Assembly: GCA_023245765.1 (NCBI GenBank)
Contig: JAHFJP010000001.1
Coordinates: 23,664-87,663, forward strand
Direction: 5' to 3'
Source of the DNA: Candidatus Peribacteria bacterium
GTDB taxonomy: Bacteria > Patescibacteriota > Gracilibacteria > Peribacterales > Peribacteraceae
DNA: 64,000 bases
Each line of letters starts with the position of its first letter. Position 1 is the stretch's first letter. Below, one piece after another: positions 1-7,319 of this stretch. The notes under the pieces are model-generated. The model did not search any database and was not told the DNA's origin. It saw only the letters and a program-made list of their open reading frames with translations. Both the position numbers and the translations under genes were made by a program.

Positions 1-323
1 ACAACGCATGATGTCACTCCTGGAGCACCTGTGTCGCCTTTTAACCCCTGCAGTCCCGTTGCCCCCGTTCCACCCTTCGGTCCTACCGGCCCCTGCTGAC
101 CTTGAGGTCCCTGTGGTCCTTGCGGTCCTGGTATGAGTTGAATGCTATCGATGCGTTCCCGAAGATCGCAGACGAATGCGGTGATTCCTATCTGCTTTTT
201 CTTCGTGCAGTTCTGGTCAAAAAACTTTTGCGCATCAGATGCATAGTGATTCGCGAGCGCGACTCCTGAAACGAGAAACAGACAGATTCCCACGCCCCAT
301 GAAACGTACGTACGCGTTGTCAT
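1..323 (-). CDS. secreted collagen-like (Gly-X-Y) protein, 3' part outside the window
   Basis: From ATG at 323 the minus strand is open for 107 codons and runs off the left edge. The first 24 residues look like a Sec signal peptide: basic start, then a hydrophobic ICLFLVSGVALA. About 40 residues with two cysteines follow. From about residue 66 a regular Gly-X-Y repeat begins (GPQGPQGPQ and onward), the signature of collagen-like bacterial surface proteins, which form triple helices. No Shine-Dalgarno is visible. Total length, anchor and C-terminal domain cannot be seen. Secretion and collagen-like fold are well supported by the pattern; the role, perhaps cell-surface attachment, is inference. 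Confidence 0.8.
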   Translation of the reverse strand, partial: MTTRTYVSWGVGICLFLVSGVALANHYASDAQKFFDQNCTKKKQIGITAFVCDLRERIDSIQLIPGPQGPQGPQGQQGPVGPKGGTGATGLQGLKGDTGAPGVTSCV

Positions 324-367
324 GACAACTAGACTGGACGTGGACAATATGGATGTCAATTGTCTCA

Positions 368-396
368 TTGAGAGACCTGCACAAAGTTGCTACCGT
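368..396 (+). promoter_or_regulatory. promoter of tRNA-Lys
   Basis: TTGAGA at 368-373 and TACCGT at 391-396 are separated by 17 nt, and the tRNA begins 12 nt after the -10 box. This is a normal sigma-70-type spacing. Confidence 0.5.
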
Positions 397-408
397 ATGC
401 GGGTTCTC

Positions 409-485
409 GGGTCAGTAGCTCAGTCTGGTAGAGCAGTTGCCTCTTAAGCAATTGGCCGTGGGTTCAAATCCCACCTGACCCACCA
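409..485 (+). tRNA. tRNA-Lys (CTT)
   Basis: A full cloverleaf can be drawn. The acceptor stem is GGGTCAG/CTGACCC (409-415 with 475-481). The anticodon stem GTTGC/GCAAT holds loop CTCTTAA, giving anticodon CTT. The T arm is GTGGG-TTCAAAT-CCCAC, with discriminator A482. The 3' CCA is encoded at 483-485. Confidence 0.95.
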
Positions 486-541
486 TCCGGCTTCGCCCTG
501 CGGGGCTACGCCGAGATAGGTGAAGATTCCAGGCTAGCCAT

Positions 542-1051
542 ATGAAACGTCTGTCATTACTTTTCATCGCACTGACGATCTGCGCCTGCGTTCCATCGAA
601 GGAAGTACATCAGATGGAATATGGCTCAGGAATCGCTGTTGTTGATTCGTCGAATGTGTGGACGTACAAGATTGATGGAGTATCGACGGGCGTCCATCCG
701 TATCCATTCGATAATGGTCCTGACTATTTTGAAGAAGGACTTGCTCGTTTTGTGAAGAACAACAAATTCGGATTCTTTGATACGAAGGCAAGAATTGTCG
801 TTCCGGCAACGTACGACTTTGCTACACCATTCAAAGAAGGCCGTGCAGTAGTATGCAATGGATGCAAGCCATACACAGAAGGAGAATATATTTTGTACAA
901 GGGTGGCAAGTGGGGCTTTATTGATACCGCAGGCAAGGTCATCATTCCTCTACAATACGACAGCGCAGAAATGTTTCAGGGTGGTCGAGCGGTGGTCGTC
1001 CTTGATGGGAAAACGATGACGATTGATACGCGAGGAGTTGTCCAGAAATAA
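542..1051 (+). CDS. WG-repeat lipoprotein
   Basis: 169 aa. The N-terminus is a lipoprotein-type signal (MKRLSLLFIALTICAC) with a plausible lipidation Cys near residue 15-17. The rest contains WG (KWG) repeats: KFGFFDTKARIVVP followed by FKEGRAVV, then KWGFIDTAGKVIIP followed by FQGGRAVV, and a more degenerate copy earlier. WG repeats build small beta-rich, propeller-like surface domains of unknown biochemical role. The protein probably sits on the outer face of the membrane. An lgt-like gene is present at 22322. It has no operon partner on its strand; the tRNA-Lys gene lies just upstream. Confidence 0.75.
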   Translation: MKRLSLLFIALTICACVPSKEVHQMEYGSGIAVVDSSNVWTYKIDGVSTGVHPYPFDNGPDYFEEGLARFVKNNKFGFFDTKARIVVPATYDFATPFKEGRAVVCNGCKPYTEGEYILYKGGKWGFIDTAGKVIIPLQYDSAEMFQGGRAVVVLDGKTMTIDTRGVVQK

Positions 1052-1178
1052 GACCAGAGCCGATTTGGCGTGTATATACGCAATTGTCGAAATTTTGACA
1101 GAAAAAGCAGCAGACGTTCGGCAGAAAATAGAAGGACTCGGTTTGAAGATTACTGAGGAGCAGGACAGTGATTATTAG
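1023..1178 (+). other. possible small ORF or gene remnant
   Basis: A TTG-initiated frame of 51 codons overlaps the end of the WG-repeat gene in another frame and ends at TAG 1176-1178. The predicted peptide is charged and helix-like (for example AIVEILTEKAADVRQKIEGL) and looks more protein-like than random. It has no ATG, no visible promoter and no recognised family. It may be the tail of a decayed gene. The remaining gap to 1283 shows nothing else. Confidence 0.2.
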
Positions 1179-1283
1179 TTCAAAGAGTTACGCCGCATGT
1201 ACGTCCTGATGACAGGAGTGCCAAGTCGCACTCATTTCGCTGAACGCGGAGAAGCGCGAGCGTGGGCCCGTGCACCCGACCCA

Positions 1284-1550
1284 CTATTCGTCCGATTGGT
1301 CATTCACCACTTTGTTCACAATCTCCAAGCCGTAGTGTTTTTTTAGGACATCTTCGACAAGAGTGGAGAAGCTTTCACTCATGACTCTCACTTCCCAGGT
1401 GCCATCGTCACGTTGAATCGGTGTTCCTTCGGGTGCGCAGAACATTGCGCCAAGCCGATTGACGTGCTGATCCACTCGTTTCATTGCCTCGGGAGTCGTG
1501 TAGCCGTTTCCTTCGGGCGCCTTCACATAGAGTTGAACCCATTTATCCAT
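1284..1550 (-). CDS. small hypothetical protein
   Basis: 88 aa with no signal peptide or membrane segment. It has a mixed alpha/beta look: a WVQLYVKAPEG strand at the start, a central DDGTWEVRVM strand and an acidic tail. No family recognised. It is followed downstream on the minus strand by the intergenic space before 1283 and preceded by a membrane protein gene at 1576. No Shine-Dalgarno is seen. The start at ATG 1550 is the only in-frame ATG near the 5' end. Confidence 0.5.
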   Translation of the reverse strand: MDKWVQLYVKAPEGNGYTTPEAMKRVDQHVNRLGAMFCAPEGTPIQRDDGTWEVRVMSESFSTLVEDVLKKHYGLEIVNKVVNDQSDE

Positions 1551-1575
1551 AAGAAATTTGTGGAAATTGTATACG

Positions 1576-2115
1576 TTATCTGCTTTTTTTAAAATGCCCT
1601 ATTCTCACTGCTTCCCGAACTGAAAATAAGGCAAAGAACACATTGAGCCAGAAGAAGATCCAGGTCGCGCTCAGGTAGCTGAAGGCGGCGATCAGGATGC
1701 TCCCGGCAATCAGGGCAATCTCACGCTTGACCGTGCCGCCTTTGAGTTCGTAGCCCAGCGCAATCCCGACGAGGCCGAGGATGAAGATCAGCGTCTCGGA
1801 TCCTTGGGAGAGAGAGAAGGACCAGATGATCAAGCCGAGTGCGGCAACAATCGTCACCGTCGAGTCGATCCGGTCGTCGATGTCGAGCATCATGAAGACA
1901 CTGCTGAGGATCACCAGCGCCTGCAGGAAGATGAAGAAGATCGGCCCGCCGGCGAGGTAGTTGAGGGTCGAATACGCGGCCATGAAGGCCGCTCCTATTG
2001 CAAAACACCAGTTCTTCGTTGACTGGTAGGGATGCTTTGCGCGGTGGTCCGGGAGGGCGGATCCGGTGACGAGGATCAATGAGCCGACGAGACCGAGGAG
2101 GAACGTTGGTGTCAT
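1576..2115 (-). CDS. multi-pass membrane protein, unknown function
   Basis: 179 aa, almost entirely hydrophobic. About six membrane segments can be drawn (for example FLLGLVGSLILVTGSAL, IFFIFLQALVILSSVFMML, LIFILGLVGIALGYEL). The C-terminus is basic (GHFKKSR), as expected for a cytoplasmic end. Its ATG overlaps the stop of the upstream glycosyltransferase-like gene by 4 nt (ATGA at 2112-2115), so the two are cotranscribed and probably translationally coupled. No family recognised. Confidence 0.65.
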   Translation of the reverse strand: MTPTFLLGLVGSLILVTGSALPDHRAKHPYQSTKNWCFAIGAAFMAAYSTLNYLAGGPIFFIFLQALVILSSVFMMLDIDDRIDSTVTIVAALGLIIWSFSLSQGSETLIFILGLVGIALGYELKGGTVKREIALIAGSILIAAFSYLSATWIFFWLNVFFALFSVREAVRIGHFKKSR

Positions 2116-2702
2116 GAGAGGGCTTCCATGCCGTTGCGCTGTATCGTCTTCCAGTCAAACGGCAGTTTGTAGGTTTCCATGGACCGGACGAGTGCGGCAA
2201 AGCACTGCCAGGCGTTTGGGCTCTCATAGAGGAATGCGTTGCCCGACTCCTGCACCGGGTCGTAGTTTTCGAGCAGCGGACAGGGGAGCGAGACGGGGAC
2301 GATGCCTGCGCTCAGACAGAGCGCCAGTTCCTTCATGGTGCGCGGGTCGCTCAAAAAAAGCGCCACATCGCAGGCGGTGTACATCGAGCGCAGGCCGTCA
2401 TCGGTATCGGGCATAATGTGGACGCGGTGACGGTGTTCTTTGCTGAGCTTGGTAAAGAGCGATCCGTACGACGCCGAGCCTTTGCCGACGACGAGCAGTT
2501 CCAGAGGGAGTGTGAGCAGACCGGGGAGGAGTTCCTCGAACACCGTGCCGCCGAGCTTTTCGCTCATCCCCGCGGGGAGGCAGACCATCGGCCGCTTGGG
2601 TTCTGCCGGCCAGCCAAAACTCTCCTGCAATTGTGCTTTGCTTTGCTGCTTCAGATCGAGCATTCCCGATGGTCGTTTTTGGCTCTGCATAGGCAGTTGC
2701 AT
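2112..2702 (-). CDS. GT-B glycosyltransferase-like protein, C-terminal half only (glycogen-synthase-like)
   Basis: 196 aa. The layout resembles the C-terminal, nucleotide-sugar-binding Rossmann half of GlgA-type (GT5) synthases: an N-terminal helix with KAQLQESFGWP, strands around LELLVVGKGS and HRVHIMPDTDD, an ACDVALFLSDPRTMKELALCLSAGIVPVS stretch, and a final W..I...GM element. The N-terminal acceptor half of a full GT-B enzyme is missing, and the usual E-x7-E donor site is altered, so it may be regulatory or non-catalytic. It is coupled to the membrane protein at 1576-2115 by ATGA. A minus-strand -10 TATACT lies at 2728-2723. Confidence 0.5.
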   Translation of the reverse strand: MQLPMQSQKRPSGMLDLKQQSKAQLQESFGWPAEPKRPMVCLPAGMSEKLGGTVFEELLPGLLTLPLELLVVGKGSASYGSLFTKLSKEHRHRVHIMPDTDDGLRSMYTACDVALFLSDPRTMKELALCLSAGIVPVSLPCPLLENYDPVQESGNAFLYESPNAWQCFAALVRSMETYKLPFDWKTIQRNGMEALS

Positions 2703-2802
2703 GATGTTTGTGGTATCTCGTCAGTATAGCGGAAAAGCGTGTTTTTTGGGAGGGGGATGATGTTGATTATTCTTTACATTGGGATCTGATAGTCTGCTCA
2801 CC

Positions 2803-3762
2803 ATGGATCACTTGGTATTGGTCGATGGGCATCACCTTATGTACCGCGCATTCTATGCGATTCCTGCGACCCTGAAGACCTCAAAAGGGGAGCAGACGAA
2901 CGCCGTGTATGGGGTGGCGTCGATGCTGCTGGCGCTCCTCAAGGCCGAAGAACCGAGCCATCTTCTCTTCTGTTTCGATGCGGGGGAGGAGACCTTCCGG
3001 CATCAGGAGAACGCGACATATAAGGAGGGGAGAGCCGAGACGCCGGATGAGTTCTACCTCCAGATTCCGCGGATTCTGGAACTGATCGAAAGCTTCCCGG
3101 TCCAGCATCTCTCGGATCCCAAGTATGAGGCCGATGACCTGCTCTGTGCCTATGCGAAGGCCGGCGAAGCTGTAGGGATGCGTGTCACGATCGTCACAGG
3201 AGACCGGGATGCGTTTCAGCTGGCGACGGATAAGATCCGTATTGCCATTCCCCACAAGGGCTACCAGGCCCCCGAATATCTTGGTCCACAGCAGATTTTG
3301 GCCAAGTACGGCGTTCGGCCCGACCAGATTGCTGCGTATAAAGGGATCAGCGGCGATGCGTCGGATAACCTCCCCGGGGTCAAAGGAATCGGCCCCAAAG
3401 GTGCCGCGACCCTCCTCCAAAAGTACGACACACTCCAGGGAGTCTATGAGCATCTGGAGGAGATCAAAGGGTCCATGAAGGAGAAGTTGGCGCGTGACCG
3501 CGATCAGGCATTCTTCTGCGAGCGCATGGCCACACTCGTGTGCGACTTTCCGCTCGCGATCCCTCTTGAGACATTGGTGCTGCGTACGATTGCGACTGGT
3601 CGTGCCCAGACGTTCCTCCGGGATCTCGAATTCAATTCCCTCGGCAAGCGTCTGCAGGCGCTCTGCGAGACACCCTACGGCCGGGAGCATTTCGTGTGGG
3701 AAGGGGAGATGACGTCACAGAAAAAAATTGTAAAAGCGGAGGATCAGATGGCACTCTTTTAA
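2803..3762 (+). CDS. stand-alone 5'-3' exonuclease (PolA N-terminal-domain type)
   Basis: 319 aa from ATG 2803; a TTG-started extension upstream is unlikely. Metal and DNA-binding motifs of the FEN/PolA family are in order: VDGHHLMYRAF (residues 7-17), the FRHQENATYKEGR arch region, YEADDLL (about 108), TGDRDAFQL (about 132) and the helix-hairpin-helix GDASDNLPGVKGIGPKGA (about 183-200). It should remove RNA primers and flaps in replication and repair. Polymerase and 3'-5' proofreading domains are absent. A TAGTCT box ends 7 nt before the ATG, suggesting a leaderless start. Confidence 0.9.
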   Translation: MDHLVLVDGHHLMYRAFYAIPATLKTSKGEQTNAVYGVASMLLALLKAEEPSHLLFCFDAGEETFRHQENATYKEGRAETPDEFYLQIPRILELIESFPVQHLSDPKYEADDLLCAYAKAGEAVGMRVTIVTGDRDAFQLATDKIRIAIPHKGYQAPEYLGPQQILAKYGVRPDQIAAYKGISGDASDNLPGVKGIGPKGAATLLQKYDTLQGVYEHLEEIKGSMKEKLARDRDQAFFCERMATLVCDFPLAIPLETLVLRTIATGRAQTFLRDLEFNSLGKRLQALCETPYGREHFVWEGEMTSQKKIVKAEDQMALF

Positions 3763-3773
3763 AACCCTCACCC

Positions 3774-3832
3774 GCCCCGCACCCTTGCGAAGCAAGGTGC
3801 GGGGCACCCTCTCCCACTGCGGTGGGAGAGGG
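3774..3832. repeat. two GC-rich hairpins (REP/terminator-like)
   Basis: Hairpin 1 spans 3774-3805 with arms GCCCCGCAC/GTGCGGGGC and an inner CTTGC/GCAAG. Hairpin 2 spans 3807-3832 with perfect 11-bp arms CCCTCTCCCAC/GTGGGAGAGGG and a 4-nt loop. They lie 10-70 nt after the exonuclease stop, with a T-run at 3849-3855, so termination is plausible. The rest of the 3763-4141 gap holds only the doubtful small ORF listed next. Confidence 0.6.
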
Positions 3833-3931
3833 AGTGAATCCATGAGTGATTTTTTTCGATGAATGAAGACGAAAGAATGAGTACAATCTGTATTCAGCAT
3901 ATTTTAGTCATTTTTAGCATGAACTAATTTT

Positions 3932-4045
3932 TTATACTTTCATGTCCTCTAGCGGAAAAACATAGGTAAATTTTGTATTCACTTCATCAATGTCTGAATA
4001 CCAAAGGTAGTCGGTTTGAGGTTGCACACGGTCTTTCCGGCACAT
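3932..4045 (-). other. doubtful small ORF between exonuclease and ftsA
   Basis: A 37-codon minus-strand frame from ATG 4045 (an in-frame ATG also exists at 4114, inside the ftsA leader). The peptide is plausible (QTDYLWYSDIDEVNTKFTYV) but unrecognised, and no promoter box is evident. It may be a relic. The region is AT-richer than its surroundings. Confidence 0.2.
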
Positions 4046-4141
4046 TAGACTGATCTCCGTTCTCCTGATTGTAAGGAGATGCGTGCCATGGATTTCCCCT
4101 TCGGTACGCCACAATTTTCATCTCCTTCATCTGTCCTGTTT

Positions 4142-5377
4142 ATGCCGAAAGAACGTGTCGTCGCCAGTCTAGATATCGGATCTGCCAAGATCCGCACTGT
4201 TATCGCCGTGGTCGATGGTGGCGACGGAGAGAGACGGACACCGAACGTCATCGGGGTCGGCATCAGTCCGTCACTCGGTATGCGCAAGGGGCATGTGATC
4301 GACGTGGAGGAACTCATCCATAACATCATTTCATCATTGGAAGATGCCGAGCGGATGGCGGGCGTACCGGTCAATCATGTCTTCGTCGGCATGAGCGGCA
4401 GCCACATTGAGGCGTTCGACAGCAGGGGCGTGATCGCGATCTCCGGATCCGAAATCACGATGGAGGATATCGGCCGCGTGCTCGATGCCGCCCAGGCCGT
4501 CTCGATCCCCCAGAACCGCCGCATCCTTCATATTGAACCAAAGGCATATGCCGTCGACGAGCAGAAGGGCATCAAGAACCCGCTCGGCATGACCGGCATC
4601 CGGCTCGAAGTCGAAGCGCACATCATCACCGGCCAGGTGCAGCATGTGAAGAATGTGGAAAAATGCATCGACCAGGCGGGCGTCGATATCGACGCGCTCG
4701 TCCCGGCAACCATTGCCGCTGCGGAGGCGACCCTCACCAAGCGTCAGAAGGAACTCGGCGTTGTCGTCATCGATATCGGCGCGGGCTGCACGAGCATCGC
4801 CGTCTTCGAGGAGGGGACGATCCTCCACTCCGTCTGCTTGCCTATTGCCGGCGAGAGCGTCACGAGCGATGTCGCGATCGGGCTGCGCACCTCCATTGAT
4901 ACCGCTGAGAAGATTAAGATCGAGTACGGATCGGTGCTGCCGGGAGAAATGAGCGAGCGCGAGATGATCGATCTCTCGTCGGTCAGCAAGGTCGACACCC
5001 AGACTGTCTCCAAGAAATACATGGCCGAGATCATGCAGGCGCGGTACTTCGAGATCTTCTCCCTTATTAAGGCGGAGCTCACCCGCATCGGCCGCAGCGG
5101 CATGCTCCCGGCTGGAGCGATCCTCACCGGTGGCGCCGTCAAAGCACCCGGTGTGCTCGATCTCGCGCGCGATGTCCTCGGACTGCCCGTGCAGATGGGC
5201 TTCCCGGTGGATATCGGCGGCGTCATCGAGAAGGTCGATGATCCCGCCTACGCCACGGCACTCGGCACCCTCGTCTGGGGCGTCCGGGAAGATGAGCAGG
5301 GCGGGTTCCGTGCCAACTTCCAAATGAAACGCGCTCTTGCCAGTGCTGGGTCCTGGATTCGTAGTCTCTTCCCCTGA
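4142..5377 (+). CDS. ftsA: cell division protein FtsA
   Basis: 411 aa from ATG 4142, the start that gives the usual FtsA N-terminus (VVASLDIGSAKIRTVIAV); an in-frame ATG at 4079 would add 21 atypical residues. Actin-fold ATP motifs are visible: phosphate-1 around residues 9-20, phosphate-2 VVVIDIGAGCTSIAVF near 206, adenosine motif GAILTGGAV near 325. The C-terminus ends in a short amphipathic helix (GSWIRSLF) that should dock on the membrane. FtsA tethers FtsZ to the inner membrane and recruits later divisome proteins. ftsZ follows 75 nt downstream. Confidence 0.95.
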   Translation: MPKERVVASLDIGSAKIRTVIAVVDGGDGERRTPNVIGVGISPSLGMRKGHVIDVEELIHNIISSLEDAERMAGVPVNHVFVGMSGSHIEAFDSRGVIAISGSEITMEDIGRVLDAAQAVSIPQNRRILHIEPKAYAVDEQKGIKNPLGMTGIRLEVEAHIITGQVQHVKNVEKCIDQAGVDIDALVPATIAAAEATLTKRQKELGVVVIDIGAGCTSIAVFEEGTILHSVCLPIAGESVTSDVAIGLRTSIDTAEKIKIEYGSVLPGEMSEREMIDLSSVSKVDTQTVSKKYMAEIMQARYFEIFSLIKAELTRIGRSGMLPAGAILTGGAVKAPGVLDLARDVLGLPVQMGFPVDIGGVIEKVDDPAYATALGTLVWGVREDEQGGFRANFQMKRALASAGSWIRSLFP

Positions 5378-5403
5378 ACCACTCGCTTCGCTCGGGTTCA
5401 GGG
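5372..5403. repeat. hairpin overlapping the ftsA stop codon
   Basis: Perfect 9-bp arms CCCTGAACC (5372-5380) and GGTTCAGGG (5395-5403) enclose a 14-nt loop. The ftsA stop TGA lies in the left arm. The loop motif ACTCGCTTCGCTCG recurs, slightly changed, in the hairpin at 27001. There is no T-run, so this is more likely a mobile palindrome than a terminator. Confidence 0.5.
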
Positions 5404-5452
5404 CAAGCCATTCGGTTTCCTTCCTCTCCTCTAGCGTTTTCCCCTCCATTCT

Positions 5453-6709
5453 ATGTCTGATACATTCCGTTCTATTTTCTCCCGCGGCGGTACTGGTGCA
5501 TCCGGTTCCGGAACCGGTGGGACGCAGGGCGACGACACGACGGGTGGCCGCGAGGTTCGCCCCGACATGATCCCCGGAGCCACGATCCGCGTGCTCGGCG
5601 CGGGTGGCGGCGGCGGCAACGCCGTCAAGCGCATGGTGGAGGGCAAGCTCCAGGGCGTGGAGTTCATTGCCGTCAATACCGACGCGCAGGCGCTCTACCA
5701 TAACCCTGCGGCAAAGAAGATCACGATCGGCCGCGGCACGACGCGCGGTCTCGGTGCAGGCTCGAACCCCGAAATGGGTAAGCGCGCTGCGGAGGAGAGT
5801 TTGGAGGAGATCAAAGCCGCACTCGAAGGCACCGACATGCTCTTCATCACCGCCGGGCTCGGCGGAGGCACCGGCACGGGCGGTATCGTCCCCATTGCCG
5901 AGGCGGCCCGCAGCATGGGCATCCTGACGGTCGCGGTCGTCACCCGGCCGTTCAGCTTTGAAGGCTTCAAGCGGAAGAAGCAGGCCGACGAGGCGCTTGA
6001 GGCGCTCAAGGGCAAGGTGGATACGCTGATTACGATCCCGAACGACAAGATTCTTTCACTGATCGACAAAACCACGCCGCTCACCGAGGCCTTCCAGGTG
6101 GTCGACGAAGTGCTCAAGCACGCGATCGAGGGCATCTCTTCGCTCATCACTGTGCACGGACTTGTGAACGTCGACTTCGCGGACGTCAAAACGATCATGC
6201 AGGACGCCGGTACGGCTCTGATGGGCATCGGCTACGGTACGGGCGATAGCCGCGCCTCAGAGGCCGCGCGCGCCGCTGTGGATAGCCCATTGCTCGAGGC
6301 GAGCATCCACGGAGCGCAGGGCATTCTCTTCAACATCACCGGTGGCAACGACCTCAGCATGTTCGAAGTCGACGAAGCCGCCCGCATCATCACGGAGGCT
6401 GCCGCGCCGGAAGCCAACATCATCTTTGGCGCCGTCATCGACGAGCAGTTCACCGGTCAGGTCAAAGTGACCGTCATCGCGACGGGCTTCGACGACCAGA
6501 CGACCTCTGCCGCGCAGATGGCCAGCCCTGCCGCGCGCATCCTCAAGAGCAACTTCGGCCGCACGATCCTGCCTTCCGCCGCAACGACCGAGAAGACCGA
6601 CGGCCGCCGCGAGGCGGTCACGGACGCGACGCTCAAGTCCACCGCGATGGATCTGAACATGGAAGAGCTCGAAGTACCGGCGTTTATGCGGAAGCCGTTG
6701 TCGAAATGA
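5453..6709 (+). CDS. ftsZ: cell division GTPase FtsZ
   Basis: 418 aa. Tubulin-fold motifs are complete: VLGAGGGGGNAV near residue 38, the T3 loop, the GTPase signature GLGGGTGTG near 142, and the T7 loop with the GTP-hydrolysing acids. A Gly/Thr-rich N-terminal tail of about 38 residues precedes the domain. The extreme C-terminus (ELEVPAFMRK) is the conserved peptide that binds FtsA. It forms the Z-ring at mid-cell. A TAGCGT box lies 15 nt before the ATG. The ftsA-ftsZ order is the usual one, here without ftsQ or mur genes next to it. Confidence 0.97.
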   Translation: MSDTFRSIFSRGGTGASGSGTGGTQGDDTTGGREVRPDMIPGATIRVLGAGGGGGNAVKRMVEGKLQGVEFIAVNTDAQALYHNPAAKKITIGRGTTRGLGAGSNPEMGKRAAEESLEEIKAALEGTDMLFITAGLGGGTGTGGIVPIAEAARSMGILTVAVVTRPFSFEGFKRKKQADEALEALKGKVDTLITIPNDKILSLIDKTTPLTEAFQVVDEVLKHAIEGISSLITVHGLVNVDFADVKTIMQDAGTALMGIGYGTGDSRASEAARAAVDSPLLEASIHGAQGILFNITGGNDLSMFEVDEAARIITEAAAPEANIIFGAVIDEQFTGQVKVTVIATGFDDQTTSAAQMASPAARILKSNFGRTILPSAATTEKTDGRREAVTDATLKSTAMDLNMEELEVPAFMRKPLSK

Positions 6710-6852
6710 GGAGGGGACCGATGGGATCGACGTGACCGAGGGGACCAACGTGCATCAGCGAGAAACCGGGACCGGGGATCCCGGCTTCTCTGTAGGGAAA
6801 ATTCGGGAGATACCTCGGTCCCGTCGGTTCCCTCGGTGCCTTCGGTCCCTTT
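6710..6852. repeat. long inverted repeat with 9-nt tandem units, between ftsZ and dut
   Basis: The left arm (6710-6750) is made of degenerate 9-nt units related to GGGACCGA. The right arm (about 6812-6851) carries the complement (CTCGGTCCC, GTCGGTTCC, CTCGGTGCC, TTCGGTCCC). A smaller GGGACCGG/GGATCCCGG hairpin sits in the centre. It separates two convergent genes, so it may act as a bidirectional terminator. It is one of seven such loci in the window. Confidence 0.7.
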
Positions 6853-7285
6853 AATGCGTCCCCGTACTCCCAAACCCCCCCCTTGTCTCCTTTCCATGAT
6901 CATCCACTTCGCTCCACTGCGCCTTCTCCACCTTCACGAATACCCCCTGCGCGATGCGTTCCCCGCGTTCGACGGTGACCGGCGCATCGCTGATGTTCTG
7001 GACCTGCACGAGCAGTTCATCCTTTGCTCCGTGGTAGTCGCAGTCGATGACGCCGATCGAATGCGGACAGACGAGCGCCTTTTTCCGCGGGAGCGACGAG
7101 CGGGGGATGATGAGCAGCGCGTAGCCCTCCGGGACCTTCACGATCACGTTTCCGGGCACCAGAGCGATCTTTCCAGGCTCGATGACGGTGGTCTCCCGCG
7201 TGATCAGGTCAAAGCCGACCGCTCCCGCTGATTCATATTTGGGGAGGGGCAGTGACGGGTCGACGCGTTGAAGAGAGACAAGCAT
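6851..7285 (-). CDS. dut: dUTP pyrophosphatase (trimeric dUTPase)
   Basis: 144 aa. The five dUTPase motifs are in order: I SAGAVGFDL, II PRSSLPRK, III GVIDCDYHG, IV RGERIAQGV and V RGGFGSTG at the C-terminus. It hydrolyses dUTP to dUMP and PPi, keeping uracil out of DNA and supplying dUMP for dTMP. ATG 7285 is chosen; GTG 7291, two codons upstream, is also possible. Its 3' end runs into the inverted repeat shared with ftsZ. It has the same orientation as the giant-protein gene upstream, 34 nt away. Confidence 0.93.
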   Translation of the reverse strand: MLVSLQRVDPSLPLPKYESAGAVGFDLITRETTVIEPGKIALVPGNVIVKVPEGYALLIIPRSSLPRKKALVCPHSIGVIDCDYHGAKDELLVQVQNISDAPVTVERGERIAQGVFVKVEKAQWSEVDDHGKETRGGFGSTGTH

Positions 7286-7319
7286 CGTCACAGAGGATGC
7301 ACGCCTGAGCCTCTACCGT

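Noticed and set aside
4334-5701. 455-codon minus-strand frame opposite ftsA/ftsZ
   Set aside because: Antisense shadow of GC-rich genes; low-complexity Asp/Arg/Ala composition, and both sense genes are certain.
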